A DNA stretch of 64,000 bases from Mermis nigrescens (GCA_036768485.1 JAVLUZ010000154.1:41571646-41635645), one strand, 5' to 3'; shown: positions 45,401-52,181, counted from the stretch's first letter. A program made the numbers and translations. Notes: generated by a model from the letters alone, not told the origin.

Positions 45401-46452
45401 GCGAACTGTGTTGGGCCATCTGGAGGACAACCGCCCTTGAACGCTCCTGCATTAAATCTACGCTTATTTCCGAGGACACTGATCATGTTGGTTGGAAACT
45501 CAATCTTCTCATCCACCTATCTCCTGCTCAATTATACAGTTTTGCATAGCTAAGCAGCCATTTTAGAGACCGTTTTTGTAATCGTTTTGCACTAATTCGA
45601 GATGTAAAATTCTAACGGCCTCTTTTTTGTCCTTCCGTTTGCCGGAGGTCATAAAAACGGCCGGACGAGATGGAGGCCGGGGCCAGAGCTATGGTCGATC
45701 CCTGGTATTGATCTGCGGAAAAATTTAGCTATCACTGTTTTTGTCCTCAAAAATGATACAAAAAACGTTCCGTCCGCTCACATTCGCCGGACAGTACCTT
45801 TCTGGCTAACCTTCCAGGGGTATTACCCCCTCACCCCCTATGCGCACGTATTCCCCCAAACCCCTTTCCGCATTTGCCTGTTTGTTCCTGCCTGACCTCT
45901 ACCTGTATTCACACACGCTTGCAGGCCAAATGCAACTTCCTCGTCCTACTGTACCGAGTGATCGACGAAAGCACCGTATGCTTGATGAATCACGAGCGCC
46001 ACCAGACGCTCAACTTGCTGTGCCGCTTGATGTCCGAGATCGAATCGTCGCCACCCGTCGCTCAACCCGCCGTCGTCGTGACGTCATCGTCCTATTCGTC
46101 TTTCCACGGCGCGGCGGCGACCCCGCCGCCGCGTTATTGTCAGCGGCAAAATTTTTACGCGACGGCGACGCCGCCGCCGCCGTCCAACGAAAACGCCGCC
46201 GCGACGTTGTACGCGTTCCACCACCACGCTCCGTCGGCCGCGTCGGCGGCCGCCGGTCACGTGACGTTCGTTTCGGCCAATCCGATCGTGGTCGAGGCGG
46301 TCGAACTGCGACGTCATCGTCCGGCGGACGTCGGCGGCGGCAACGCCGGCGCCGGCGGCGCCGCCACGGCTTTTTTCTACGTGCCTCGTCAGCAATCGAG
46401 CCAACAGCAACAGAGTGCCACCACGTTTTGGATACCCGTACCCGTCGTTTGA
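12321..46452 (+). CDS. TENT5: TENT5/FAM46 poly(A) polymerase gene (six coding exons)
   Basis: TENT5 proteins are non-canonical poly(A) polymerases that lengthen mRNA tails, notably of secreted and immune proteins. Coding exons are 12321-12482, 26899-27004, 35883-36162, 37122-37951, 44215-44393 and 45925-46452. All introns are GT-AG, every phase joins, and the sum is 2085 nt (694 aa plus stop). Family signatures appear in order: HGRGNFPTL, the catalytic SDLDLIF (Asp147, Asp149), [15 protein letters not shown] (third carboxylate, Asp247), [33 protein letters not shown] and [18 protein letters not shown]. Vertebrate homologues are about 390-440 aa. The excess comes from insertions near residues 115-145, 204-225 and 275-415, plus a Pro/Ala/Gly-rich C-terminus. 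Oddity: the nucleotidyltransferase G-S/G motif reads NGRAAS. The ATG has A at -3 and an in-frame TAG 12 nt upstream. An upstream non-coding exon remains possible. Confidence 0.95.
12483..17439. other. TENT5 intron 1, proximal part
   Basis: No antisense or nested gene seen. It holds relics of family E (about 13340-13550 and 16580-17100) and family D (about 15780-16110). Donor gtgaga at 12483. The remainder is AT-rich. Confidence 0.6.
16580..17100. repeat. Family E in tandem, about 200-bp unit
   Basis: Two and a half consecutive units. GTTACGTGTAT at 16790 and GTTACACGTAT at 16990 mark a spacing of about 200 bp. Each unit carries GATTTTTGGCCAAAA-like words, CACCTAAAAATAGCCAAAAA, GTTTTCGCCAAAAATGGGG and a G-rich then C-rich end. 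Elsewhere in the window the family occurs as single copies. Confidence 0.7.
17690..17885 (-). pseudogene. Broken acidic transposase-like tail, left arm
   Basis: The reverse complement parallels the right-arm copy at 20478-20672 over its whole length, including GATGACGACGATAACGCG and the final GATGAATTATCTGCTTCA. The frame is broken: a TAA falls after the Gly-Glu-Ala-Thr stretch, followed by a shift. It is a decayed inverted copy. Confidence 0.6.
19111..19300. repeat. ATT/AAT microsatellite
   Basis: Long, slightly interrupted (ATT)n/(AAT)n tract. The Ile-rich and Asn/Tyr-rich ORFs across it are products of the repeat, not genes. It lies inside the 18341-20007 element. Confidence 0.95.
19644..19905 (-). 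mobile_element. hAT-type MITE, family A, innermost insertion
   Basis: CACACCTGGCGTGGGG at one end and CTGCCCACGTATG at the other, flanked by exact GTCGTAAT duplications (19636-19643, 19906-19913). It is nested inside the 18341-20007 element, so it is the youngest layer of the stack. Confidence 0.9.
20478..20672 (+). pseudogene. Acidic C-terminal tail of a transposase-like protein
   Basis: Sixty-four codons run to TAA at 20670-20672. They read [39 protein letters not shown], then a Leu/Asp-rich tail ending DDELSASSD. The codon pattern is clearly protein-like, and the same tail exists inverted in the left arm of the same element, which ties it to the transposon. Upstream it is cut by TGA at 20475, so only the C-terminus survives. 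A transposase identity is inferred from context, not from catalytic motifs. Confidence 0.5.
21283..21625. repeat. Dispersed repeat family B copy
   Basis: It runs from TCTTTGTACATGGACAAAAA to TACAAAGGTACCTTGTACAA, in the reverse orientation to the copies at 2300 and 47228. It includes the CGGCGCTTCGCGCCGAAAAT hairpin and CCTATATATCTTTGAAATGG. It lies in TENT5 intron 1. Confidence 0.65.
21626..22834. other. TENT5 intron 1, no gene seen
   Basis: It contains a fragment of another dispersed family at about 21820-21975 (GTCCCCCATTCTGGGATTTC, CTTGGGAAACTATGGTATAC), matched near 31375-31420. Nothing coding was recognised. Confidence 0.45.
22969..23316 (-). CDS. Penelope-like element GIY-YIG endonuclease fragment
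   Basis: This 115-codon open frame is the C-terminal endonuclease domain of a Penelope-like retroelement. It shows the Cys-X2-Cys linker ([18 protein letters not shown]), then [38 protein letters not shown] and a terminal SSYPLNLF. Reverse transcriptase is absent, so this is a 3' fragment. The position that is normally Arg in the R-I-x-E-H motif is Ile here, which should impair nicking. It sits in TENT5 intron 1, antisense to the gene, and is the left arm of a palindrome with 23330-23780. Confidence 0.8.
   Translation of the reverse strand: MFLKNRLIHMTNLVCKYTCSSCMASYIGETRRHFGSIIAEHTGISFATGKPIQGDILSAIHKHISDNNHPITSDCFNVISSAYNSFDLLIKESLYIARDRPILNNNVSSYPLNLF
23330..23640 (+). pseudogene. Second Penelope-like GIY-YIG fragment, inverted and broken
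   Basis: Inverted copy of the 22969-23316 segment. [12 protein letters not shown] is followed by His and a TGA, then [11 protein letters not shown], which keeps the Arg the other copy lost. Further shifts break the frame before the C-terminal residues. The 3' flank (about 23640-23780) also mirrors the left copy's flank (about 22835-22968), so the whole locus is an imperfect palindrome of two 3' ends. Confidence 0.75.
23785..26898. other. TENT5 intron 1, distal part
   Basis: It holds family D-like relics (about 23880-24350 and 26265-26645). A minus ORF at 25646-25906 and a + ORF at 26139-26441 are open but carry no recognised domain, and their edges coincide with repeats. The intron ends at acceptor aattcatcag (26898). 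Confidence 0.5.
26899..27004 (+). CDS. TENT5: TENT5 coding exon 2
   Basis: Acceptor aattcatcag, donor gcag|gtattg. Thirty-five full codons (residues 55-89) plus one base. It reads [19 protein letters not shown] then [16 protein letters not shown], the highly conserved N-terminal segment of the TENT5 fold. The leftover G joins TG at the start of exon 3 to give Val90. The exon is short and would be missed by any ORF length cutoff. Confidence 0.93.
27340..28332. mobile_element. Foldback-like element, TTTCGCCCCC repeat arms
   Basis: The left arm (27340-27477) is a run of units such as TTCGCCCCCAACA, CGTCCCTAAACATTT and TTTCGCCCCCAGCG at about 14-17 bp spacing. The right arm (28203-28332) is the same motif inverted: GGGGGCGAAACATCCGAG, GGGGCGAAATGTCG. 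The homology continues a little inward on both sides (ATAAAC plus flanks). It lies in TENT5 intron 2. No transposase is visible. Confidence 0.6.
28524..29254 (+). mobile_element. hAT-type element, CAGGCCCGTA family
   Basis: Starts CAGGCCTGTATCCAGG and ends GTGCTTACGGGTCTG. Flanks GAAATGAC (28516-28523) and AAAATGAC (29255-29262) match 7/8. The interior has three GGCGC..GCGCC hairpins about 100 bp apart (near 28870, 28968 and 29080). Related copies are at 39365-39906 and 40114-40909. 731 bp, non-coding, in TENT5 intron 2. Confidence 0.8.
29255..30491. other. TENT5 intron 2, no gene seen
   Basis: AT-rich, few dispersed repeats. No exon-like segment with both splice signals and recognisable protein similarity. 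The short ORF at 30052-30270 (minus) is undistinguished. Confidence 0.45.
31600..31690. repeat. GGTACCCG cluster, possible transposon end
   Basis: TAGAGGTGCACGCGGGTAC is followed by repeated CGGGTACCCG words. Such GGTACCCG-rich ends with a GTGCA motif occur in hAT-type elements. No matching opposite end could be placed with confidence, so it may be a solo or truncated end. Confidence 0.35.
32172..33641. mobile_element. Foldback-like element, 18-bp repeat arms
   Basis: The outer ends are inverted: TGTCTCAACAGCCC on the left (32172) and GGGGCTGCTGAGACA on the right. The left arm (32176-32757) is an 18-bp AATCCCAACAGCCCCACC array. The right arm (about 33455-33633) carries the same unit inverted (GGTGGGGCTGTTGGGATT). 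About 700 bp of AT-rich DNA lies between. It sits inside the 30713-33905 element. Confidence 0.65.
32176..32757. repeat. 18-bp minisatellite with 127-bp higher-order period
   Basis: The unit is AATCCCAACAGCCCCACC, with variants ending in ATAATCCC, ATTCC and CGTCCC. The marker CACCGTCCC recurs at 32205, 32332, 32459 and 32712 (127, 127, 253 bp). This indicates a 127-bp higher-order unit and one block expanded by seven 18-bp units. Long Gly/Leu/Val and Trp/Gly/Cys ORFs on the minus strand (up to 251 codons) are repeat artefacts. Confidence 0.95.
34020..34190. repeat. Dispersed repeat family E copy
   Basis: CCCTCCCGATTTTTGGACAA, then TTCTTTGGCCGTTTTTGGCC and CAAAATTTCGAGCCGTTACA, in reverse orientation to 16580-17100. 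TENT5 intron 2. Confidence 0.5.
34321..34680. repeat. Dispersed repeat family B copy
   Basis: It runs from TTTGTACATGCACAAAGATT to CAAACGGACCTTGTACAAAA. A truncated second copy (35108-35310) follows after a family C fragment (34684-35107) that ends ATCCGCCACTGG. Confidence 0.65.
34684..35107. mobile_element. Fragment of hAT-like family C
   Basis: Begins CCTGGAAGCCATTTTCTG and ends TTTATCCGCCACTG, matching about 61913-62357 of the cleaner copy. Missing its other half. TENT5 intron 2. Confidence 0.6.
35599..35741. repeat. ATT microsatellite
   Basis: Interrupted ATT/TTA tract 5' of TENT5 exon 3. It inflates the open frame upstream of the true exon start at 35883. Confidence 0.9.
35883..36162 (+). 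CDS. TENT5: TENT5 coding exon 3 (catalytic Asp pair)
   Basis: Acceptor attgttttgtag, donor aacag|gtttat (phase 2). It encodes the nucleotidyltransferase core: [14 protein letters not shown] (residues 102-115), a spacer longer than in vertebrates, then [12 protein letters not shown] with catalytic Asp147 and Asp149, and [11 protein letters not shown]. The open frame runs upstream to 35660, but that part is ATT microsatellite and intron. The split codon AG+G gives Arg183, leading into [13 protein letters not shown] in exon 4, colinear with E-K-I-T in vertebrates. Confidence 0.95.
36407..36835 (+). mobile_element. Two adjoining family A MITE copies
   Basis: The first starts CATAGGTGGGCGCCACC (36407) and the second CATACGTGGGAAGCACC (36613). 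The first runs directly into the second. The usual C-rich end of the second is missing, replaced by a family E copy (about 36840-37010). They fill most of the 959-bp TENT5 intron 3. Confidence 0.7.
37122..37951 (+). CDS. TENT5: TENT5 coding exon 4 (with internal repeats)
   Basis: Acceptor ttatgtccag, donor aagg|gtaaga (phase 1). It begins (R)[18 protein letters not shown], has an extra loop, then [19 protein letters not shown] with the third catalytic Asp in [18 protein letters not shown]. An insertion of about 140 residues follows, made of three 13-residue and nine 8-residue repeats ending in an Asp/Glu run. The fold then resumes at [17 protein letters not shown] and [15 protein letters not shown]. 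The inserts are GC-rich and CpG-rich compared with the surrounding introns. Confidence 0.96.
37408..37524 (+). repeat. 39-bp coding tandem repeat in TENT5 exon 4
   Basis: Three in-frame units of 13 residues: [39 protein letters not shown]. The DNA is dense in GACGTCA and TCGCGA palindromes. The array lies between the conserved FSVDSFQI and YGDF segments of the polymerase fold. Confidence 0.92.
37564..37779 (+). repeat. 24-bp coding tandem repeat in TENT5 exon 4
   Basis: Nine units of about 8 residues of the form DRCEIKSD, with variants such as [16 protein letters not shown] and ESCEIHPS. The repeat is charged and Cys-bearing. It is followed by an acidic run and then the conserved ESAYGDF. 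The unit-to-unit divergence shows the array is not brand new and stays in frame. Confidence 0.92.
38254..38539 (+). mobile_element. hAT-type MITE, family A
   Basis: CATACGTGGGCAGCACC to CACGCCCAGGTGTG, flanked by exact ATGGCGAA duplications (38246-38253, 38540-38547). The last about 45 bp are a local duplication of the C-rich end. TENT5 intron 4. Confidence 0.92.
39365..39906 (+). mobile_element. hAT-type element, CAGGCCCGTA family
   Basis: Inverted ends CAGGCCCGTATCCAG and CTGAATACGGCCCTG. Flanks TGTGTATT and TATGTATC match 6/8. The body parallels 28524-29254, including CTCGAGAATTATTAGGAG and a GGCGCGAAGCGCC hairpin. TENT5 intron 4. Confidence 0.72.
40114..40909 (-). mobile_element. hAT-type element with about 107-bp internal subrepeats
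   Basis: Ends CAGGCCCATAACCAG and TTGGTTACGGGCCTG. Flanks TTCGTACG and TACGCACG match 6/8. The interior repeats a hairpin block GGCGCTTCGCGCC plus ATTTATTGTT and GCTCAAATTTGAG about four times at 103-107 bp spacing (40279, 40382, 40489, 40596). TENT5 intron 4. Confidence 0.75.
42154..42288. promoter_or_regulatory. Cluster of TGACGTCA (CRE/ATF-type) palindromes
   Basis: Three exact TGACGTCA sites at 42154-42161, 42187-42194 and 42281-42288, plus CGTGACGTGACGTAC at about 42050. This is the full palindromic site bound by CREB/ATF-type bZIP factors. The cluster is in TENT5 intron 4. An enhancer role is inferred only from the clustering. Confidence 0.35.
43805..44068 (-). mobile_element. hAT-type MITE, family A, beside TENT5 exon 5
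   Basis: CATACCTGGGCGTGAG to GCCGCCTCCCCTATG, with exact GTTGGCAT duplications (43797-43804, 44069-44076). It ends 146 bp before the exon 5 start. Confidence 0.92.
44215..44393 (+). CDS. TENT5: TENT5 coding exon 5
   Basis: Acceptor tttgtggttcag, donor cttcag|gtgggc (phase 0). GT completes Gly460, giving the family's G-F-R-P. It continues through a slightly expanded acidic linker to [19 protein letters not shown] and [13 protein letters not shown] family A MITE (43805-44068) ends 146 bp upstream of the exon, close to its acceptor. Confidence 0.95.
44438..44770 (+). mobile_element. Family D element in TENT5 intron 5
   Basis: It starts CATACATGCACAGCATAGG then AATTCTGGGGGTG. The body has GTTTCTGACGATGCTCTACC and GGCGCGCAGCGCCGAAAATT. 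The C-rich end is missing or decayed. Better-bounded copies are at 56390-56787 and 58674-59090. Confidence 0.6.
44771..45924. other. TENT5 intron 5, distal part
   Basis: No coding segment. Around 45640-45840 is further dispersed-repeat debris (GGCCGGACGAGATGGAGGCC). The acceptor acacgcttgcag ends at 45924. Confidence 0.5.
45925..46452 (+). CDS. TENT5: TENT5 terminal coding exon 6
   Basis: Acceptor acacgcttgcag, phase 0. [19 protein letters not shown] and [15 protein letters not shown] match the conserved C-terminal segment of TENT5. The tail (about residues 556-694) is Ala/Pro/Gly/His-rich with a Gln run and ends [13 protein letters not shown], comparable to the family's Gln-rich, Trp-Leu-Pro ending. 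Stop TGA at 46450-46452. It is GC- and CpG-rich. Long ORFs in the other frames here are shadows. Confidence 0.93.
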   Translation, partial: AKCNFLVLLYRVIDESTVCLMNHERHQTLNLLCRLMSEIESSPPVAQPAVVVTSSSYSSFHGAAATPPPRYCQRQNFYATATPPPPSNENAAATLYAFHHHAPSAASAAAGHVTFVSANPIVVEAVELRRHRPADVGGGNAGAGGAATAFFYVPRQQSSQQQQSATTFWIPVPVV

Positions 46453-47227
46453 ATTCCCGCGTACCTTTAGCATGCGCTATTGTTTAACGTGCGGAGCGAC
46501 CGGACACGCTCAGCGTTTAAATTCGGGGGGTTGAAATTTGAAAGCTCTTTGGGCCCAAAAATGGTAGATAAGCGTCGTAAACATCGTTTTTGCTTGCTTG
46601 GAGCGTAATAACATGAAAAAATTCTGAAAAAATCCAAAAAATTGAATAATCGGACAAAATATATGTAGTTGAAAATTGAGTCTAAAAATTTGAATTTTTT
46701 GAGCAAAGAAATAAATGAAAACTTATAAAGCAGCACTTTTTCTATGAATTTTTCGGAAACTTTTGGTGAATTGTGAATTCGGACAGCGAAAACTTTGTGG
46801 GAAACTCCTTCCTCCTTAACCTCCCCCGTCACAGATCGTATTTGCGGTAATGGAACGGCTTGGTGGCGCAAATGAACCGCGCAATGAACGGCTAGTATTA
46901 GCGCTAATGGGATTGGCGCTAATCATACTATTTTTATGCTAATGAAGTAGGAGAAGCGTTAATTGAATGATTAGTGGCGCGAATGAAGCGGCGGTAGCGC
47001 TATTGAACTTGTTTTTATCTCCAGTTAGGTAGAAGTAGCGAGTAGGCTAATGAAATGGCGAGCGGCGCTAACGAAAATGGGGAGCGAGAGACTTTTAAAT
47101 AAATATCGTGATTATTAGCGCGAGAATGTTAGAAAAGGACCTCATTCTGCATTAGTTAAAATGTGTTGAGATAATTTAAACGACTGGTGTAAACCACACA
47201 TGGGCGTGGGGGTTTGTACCAGTGGTT
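46453..47227. other. TENT5 3' flank with family D copy and GGCGCTAATGAA repeats
   Basis: About 60 bp of unique sequence after the stop, then a family D copy (about 46517-46835). A run of degenerate GGCGCTAATGAA words follows (46855-47090, for example ATTAGCGCTAATGGGATTGG). AATAAA occurs near 47098, but a poly(A) site cannot be assigned with confidence. Confidence 0.45.
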
Positions 47228-47663
47228 TTTTAGTACAAGGTCCGTTTGTACATGTACAAAGGTGGTCCCTAAAAGTCTTTGTACATTTTGTACGCACAAA
47301 TTTTTCGGGTACTATAGTATGGTACAGTAGCGATTTTAGTGTGGTAAAAACAGACTTGTTCGACTTTTGGTAGTGTATTTTAGCTAATTTCTCGGTCTCT
47401 AAGGACAAAAATACACTAAGAATCGTCTTAAAACGGCGCGGAGCGCCGAAAAATTTGATATTTTTTCTTTTGAAATGCTATTTTTGCCATTATGAAGATA
47501 AATAGAATACACGATTGGTCATTTCGCGCGCGCCAAAATTTCTGCGAATTTTAGACCTTTTGCAATTTGTGTCTTCCCAAAAATCTTTGTACATGTGCAA
47601 CTACGGTCCCGAAAAGTCTTTGTGCATCGGGAAAAATCTTTGCCGAGTACAAAAAAAGACTGG
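47228..47663. repeat. Dispersed repeat family B copy
   Basis: From TAGTACAAGGTCCGTTTGTA to ATCTTTGCCGAGTACAAAAA, colinear with 2300-2735, including CTTAAAACGGCGCGGAGCGC. Confidence 0.7.
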
Positions 47664-47759
47664 TTTGTACTCCCCGCAAGAAGTTGTGAAATTCCCCCCC
47701 AGCTTACTGTAGACCCCAGAATTCTATTTTTAGTAACATCTTTGGCGGCCCACGTATGA

Positions 47760-48960
47760 TAGAAACCGTTCCATTGTGCAAGTGCAGTCTTCTTATGTGT
47801 AGACCGTAAAAACGAGAGAAAATTTTTATTTTCAGCTTCAGTGTGAAGTGTATAACTTTATTAGTAGTTTAAACTTAGACGCTCGCACGACAAAATCAAT
47901 AGCGTACGAGTAAAATTTGCGTACGCTTTCGTTGTTTGTTAACGCTTTTCTATCTTCTCATATCCATGCGTGTTTAGCGTGCTGCGTATATTATATATCT
48001 GTGTAATAACATGGTTACAGGTCGCTTTGTACTATTTTCGTTCAGATTTTTCATCGCGTTTGTTTACACACTGCTCTTTCCGCGGCGAATAAACAATTAT
48101 TTAGTAGTTTAAACAATAATGCGAATTCGACGCGCGCGCGATTTCGCAGCGGTCGCAAACTTTATTTTTTCGACGTACGTTCTTCGTTTTAATGCGTTTT
48201 ATATGTACGTGTATATGTGCGCGCCTTTAAAGCAGTTCCTTCTTTCCCTACGCTTCGTGCCGGGGTCATAGCTACAGTAAGGATGCCGATAGAGCTACAG
48301 TAAGACACGCTGACGGAGTTACGGCAAGACGCGCTAATGCGGCTTACTGTAGCTTTGATCTTCTAATGAGCCCAGGCAAACGCGTCACGTGTTTTCGTTG
48401 TGGTTCGGTTCGCTTAGTCGTACTGTGTAAACAAGACTCGCGTCGCGTATTGTGTAAACAAGACTCGCATCGCGGGTTCGTGTGCGCTTACAGTAAGCTT
48501 TCGTATCTTCCGCCCAATTGTTTTTCTCCGACCGTTCCTTCGTGGCCTACTGTAGCGCAGGGCTTTTTGTCGTTTTTTTAGTAAATCATCTTCATCAAGA
48601 GAAGTCGCCAAAAATTTTTGGCGCATGGTTACTTTATTAAGTGCACACGTAGCACGTCGCCGAGCTATTCGCTACGACGCATCACGTGACGTATTTTCGC
48701 TTGATGACGTCATCGATAGAAATCGTGGCACAAAAAAAACATTTCCCATAAATATCGCGTTTCGTAGTGCGCTATTATTGTCATCATTATTTTTCGTACG
48801 TCTTGTAAGCAGATATTGACAACGATTTTGAATGGTCGTCGACGAAATTCCGCGCGCTTCGCGTTATTACGTCATAGTAATGCTCAGAAATATCGATTTT
48901 GTCTTCTCGCGCGCTAGTAACGTTATTTCGTCACACACTCTACCAACTAAGCATATCGAA
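47760..48960. other. CpG-rich unique stretch with CTACAGTA hairpin
   Basis: CpG-dense compared with its surroundings (CGACGCGCGCGCG, CGACGTACG, CACGTGACG) and low in dispersed repeats. At 48268-48355, direct GCTACAGTAAG copies face an inverted CTTACTGTAGC, so the strand can fold. One TGACGTCA site lies near 48703-48710. ORFs of 60-86 codons are open but unremarkable. It may be distal 3' UTR, a regulatory island or a promoter. Confidence 0.35.
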
Positions 48961-50569
48961 GCAAATTTGAAGACTCGATATTTTCGAAAAATGAGGCCCT
49001 GGCGACTTGCCGAGATTGCCAAAAAAAGTAACCAAAAAGACACATCTTCTAACTTTCACGCGGTATTCTTGCTCACATTGACCATCGCCTAGTAATTTTG
49101 TCCCGAAATTGCTTTTTTTCTGGTTTGCTTCCACTAGAAAACATTGACCTCGTTCTTATTACGCATTAATTTGTTCGTTTTTGATAAATTTTAATTTGAT
49201 TCTAAATTATTTGCCCCTTGTTCGTTGTCCTGGTGAGCGAAATTAACGGACTTTCAACCTAACTGCATCATTTGACAGTTTTTTAACATGATTTTGATAA
49301 GAATCTTTTTGAGAGGTCAAAGTTCACGGTTTCTTAGTGGCGTCTTTGTACGAGTACATACATTTCATGATGCATAAAATGAGTTAGGATCGAATTATAT
49401 TTCGGTTTTGCCCCGTATGCATATAACAGAGCCTAACTAAGGCAGAAACTACATGGGCAGGCACACGTAAGCGTCGGGTGTAGACAGGCACGTAGCAAGC
49501 CGTCCTATTTTGGGTGGGGAACAACGCCAATTTAAGGGGGGCTAAGCTCAAAAGGCCAAAAATGCACAAAATAACGTTAAAAAATCCTATTTTTCTTAAT
49601 TTTGGGATGGCCGACTTGCCCCCATTCCCTCCCCAGAGGTACGTGCCTGGGTGTAGACACGGCACAGGGGGTCAGACCCCCGAAATTGATAGACTCCGAG
49701 AATTTAATTTTAGGCGATTTCACTTTATCGTCCATCCGGAACTTGGCTACTGTAGCGTGGACACATCAAAATCCAAAACGCTCGCAGAATCAAATTTCCG
49801 TTTTTATCAAAGGATAGATTGATGCAAAAAAAGGTCAAAAATTTTGCGTTTGCTCCTACCACAATAAAGCTTTCGACACTTTTTCGGTTTAAGAACCCCA
49901 GAATTAAGGCGCTGCCCATGTAATAGGTACACTTGTTTGATTAATTCGGGTACATTGAATAGTGCATTGCGTATTTTTGTATAATTCGGAAGTATTTCGA
50001 TGTCGCCGCGCGTAACGGCGATTTTCTTATCCGGTTTTTCGTTTCATTTTTTATTATAATAAAGTGGACACGTCATTATGGAAAAGCGCGCTGCTCAATC
50101 AATCCAATAATTCGTTTTTTTTTGTATCGCAATTTACGCGCACTTTGCTTTATTGGAGTGCTTCATGTAACTGAGTGTAAAGTTTCCATAATATATCTAC
50201 TTTTTCAAATAAAATTAAACGTCTCTTCGCTTTCCTTAATTCGTAGAAATCTGCATAAATACGTATTTTTAGGAAACCCCTCAAAAAATTAAATTCGAAA
50301 AACATCCGTGATTTTTATTTCTGTGGATGGAGCTTGATGAGAGACGTCGGAGGAAGGTATTTTTCCCGTACCATTAAATTTTTTGCACCCATAAAATTTA
50401 GACACTGACCGGTTTACGGTTTGGTTAACTCCGAATTTATCGATTGTAAACATTTTCGCGCAATTGCCGTAAATTTTGAGTTTTTGAAACCATCTTGAAT
50501 TAAAGTTATAATCTGTAAAACTGCAATTGGCACATCTATTTATAGCTGGTAAATTTGATGCAGGTACTA
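48961..50569. other. No gene seen
   Basis: It includes dispersed-repeat relics (about 49480-49925, with CACGTAGCAAGCCGTCC and CCGAGAATTTAATTTTAGG). Otherwise AT-rich. Confidence 0.4.
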
Positions 50570-50570
50570 C

Positions 50571-50597
<27 letters not shown>
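50571..50597. repeat. (TA)n microsatellite
   Basis: About thirteen uninterrupted TA units. Confidence 0.95.
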
Positions 50598-50603
<6 letters not shown>

Positions 50604-50694
50604 GCAATAGAGTACTCTTCGTTGCATACAACGTTACAACACTACACATGGGCATGAAGAGTTTGGACCAACACAGGCGTGGAAGGGTTACCCA

Positions 50695-50921
50695 CACACA
50701 TGGGCGTGGGGGTATGCACCCACCCCCAGAAGTTGAAATACCCCCGCCCCCAGAAATTTTTTTTGCTTTTTTAGCAATTTTTTGACTGCCATTGGATAGA
50801 GCTTGATGAGAAACGTCGAAAAATGGTGTTTTTATTGCCATACGACCACTTTTAAGACCATTTTTTGACCTTTAAAATTTTTTTCACCCCTCCCCCAGAA
50901 TTTCGGTGCTGCCCACCTTTG
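50695..50921 (-). mobile_element. hAT-type MITE, family A
   Basis: CACACATGGGCGTGGGG to CTGCCCACCTTTG, flanked by exact GTTACCCA duplications (50687-50694, 50922-50929). Confidence 0.92.
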
Positions 50922-51026
50922 GTTACCCAGAATCCGTAAAACCCCTCAAAATATCGATAAGACCCCCAGAATTGACTATTGGCATTTTTCCACCACCCAG
51001 AAACTCCATTCCCCTTGGTCACTGCC

Positions 51027-51238
51027 TACGTATGGTCAGCAAGAAAATTCTGGGGGTGCAAGATTTTGTTAAGGTCAAAAAGTGGCCTTAAAGAGGTGGT
51101 ATGGCGATAAAAACACCATTTTTCGACGTTTCTCATCAAGCACTATCCTCTGGCATCAAAAAATTGCGAAAAAAATCAAAAATTTAATTCTGGGGGGTAT
51201 TTTGGTTTCTGGGGGTGCATACCCCACGCCCAGGTGTG
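51027..51238 (+). mobile_element. Family A MITE, 5' end altered
   Basis: GTCAGCAAGAAAATTCTGGG to CCCCACGCCCAGGTGTG. The normal CATACGTGGGC start is replaced by what looks like the tail of another element (CTGCCTACGTATG). No target duplication can be read. Confidence 0.65.
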
Positions 51239-51415
51239 GTCTGGAGTTGTTTCCAGAATGCAGAGGACCTCCGCGCAAAATCGTTAGATCCGTTGGCTAC
51301 ATACTTTTGGTAATTTTGCTCCCACTCGGATCGGACCCCCAGAATTTGTTTATTGTCTGCATGATATTGTATACCATACACTCACCAACACCATTTTTGT
51401 TTGTACCTAACTCAG

Positions 51416-51531
51416 AAATGGTCTGCTTGATGTGCATACATAGTCTGCGTTTCTCTCAATTAAATTGCGAAAATTCGGCTATAAAACTGGATGACACTTG
51501 CCGCACTATTTCTAAATGCCTGAATCTGTGC
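51416..51531 (+). CDS. Candidate internal exon, Cys-rich, unidentified
   Basis: A good acceptor (TTTGTTTGTACCTAACTCAG) and a consensus donor (TGC|gtaagt) bracket 116 nt that are open in only one frame. They give two bases plus 38 codons: MVCLMCIHSLRFSQLNC, then ENSAIKLDDTCRTISKCLNL and a final Cys. Six of 38 residues are cysteine. Neighbouring exons were not found, and I recognise no family. The exon call rests on splice signals and composition alone. Confidence 0.35.
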
Positions 51532-52181
51532 GTAAGTTTCTGTACTGTATCAAATTTAAGCTCGTGACGTCCATTCAAATCGGTGAATATCAGGGAAATC
51601 CATTAAATGCAGAATAATAAGTACTTACCTATACCTAAATTCACACAATAAAGGTTGTAAATATCGGAAAGCGCGATCGACGAATTAAAATACATAAAGA
51701 AAGGAAAAAATAGACAAAAAGCCGAGAAAAATAGAAAAATCAGTCAATCTTTGGATACACTGTCGATGAAATAACGTTCTTTGCCGCATGCTTAGAAATT
51801 TTTCTGCCAATACGACGTGAGCCATAGGCGCCTGAAAAATTGTTTAAGATAAATCAAATGAACAAAAACACCTAAAATAATACAAAAAAATTAATATAAT
51901 TAAAAATAAACGAGCAGCGCAAACGCCATTTTTCGACGCCTTTCATCAAATTCAAATCCATTCACCTCAAAAATCGCAATGAAAATTAAAAAAATTTCAG
52001 AAAATCCATTCCAGAAGTTATCGGATTTTGGTTTTGGAAAGAGGGTGGGGAGTTTAAGATAAATGGGCACCAGCCAAATACTGAGGGTCCGATGGGGCCA
52101 AATTGCCAAATATACCACCAATTCAATTCTAGGCGACTGACGATTTGGAGTGCTCGATAGATTCTGAAGGTCAAGCCAGGC

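Noticed and set aside
45840..46487. 215-codon Arg-rich ORF in another frame of TENT5 exon 6
   Set aside because: Shadow of the GC-rich real frame, which carries the conserved [10 protein letters not shown] segment.
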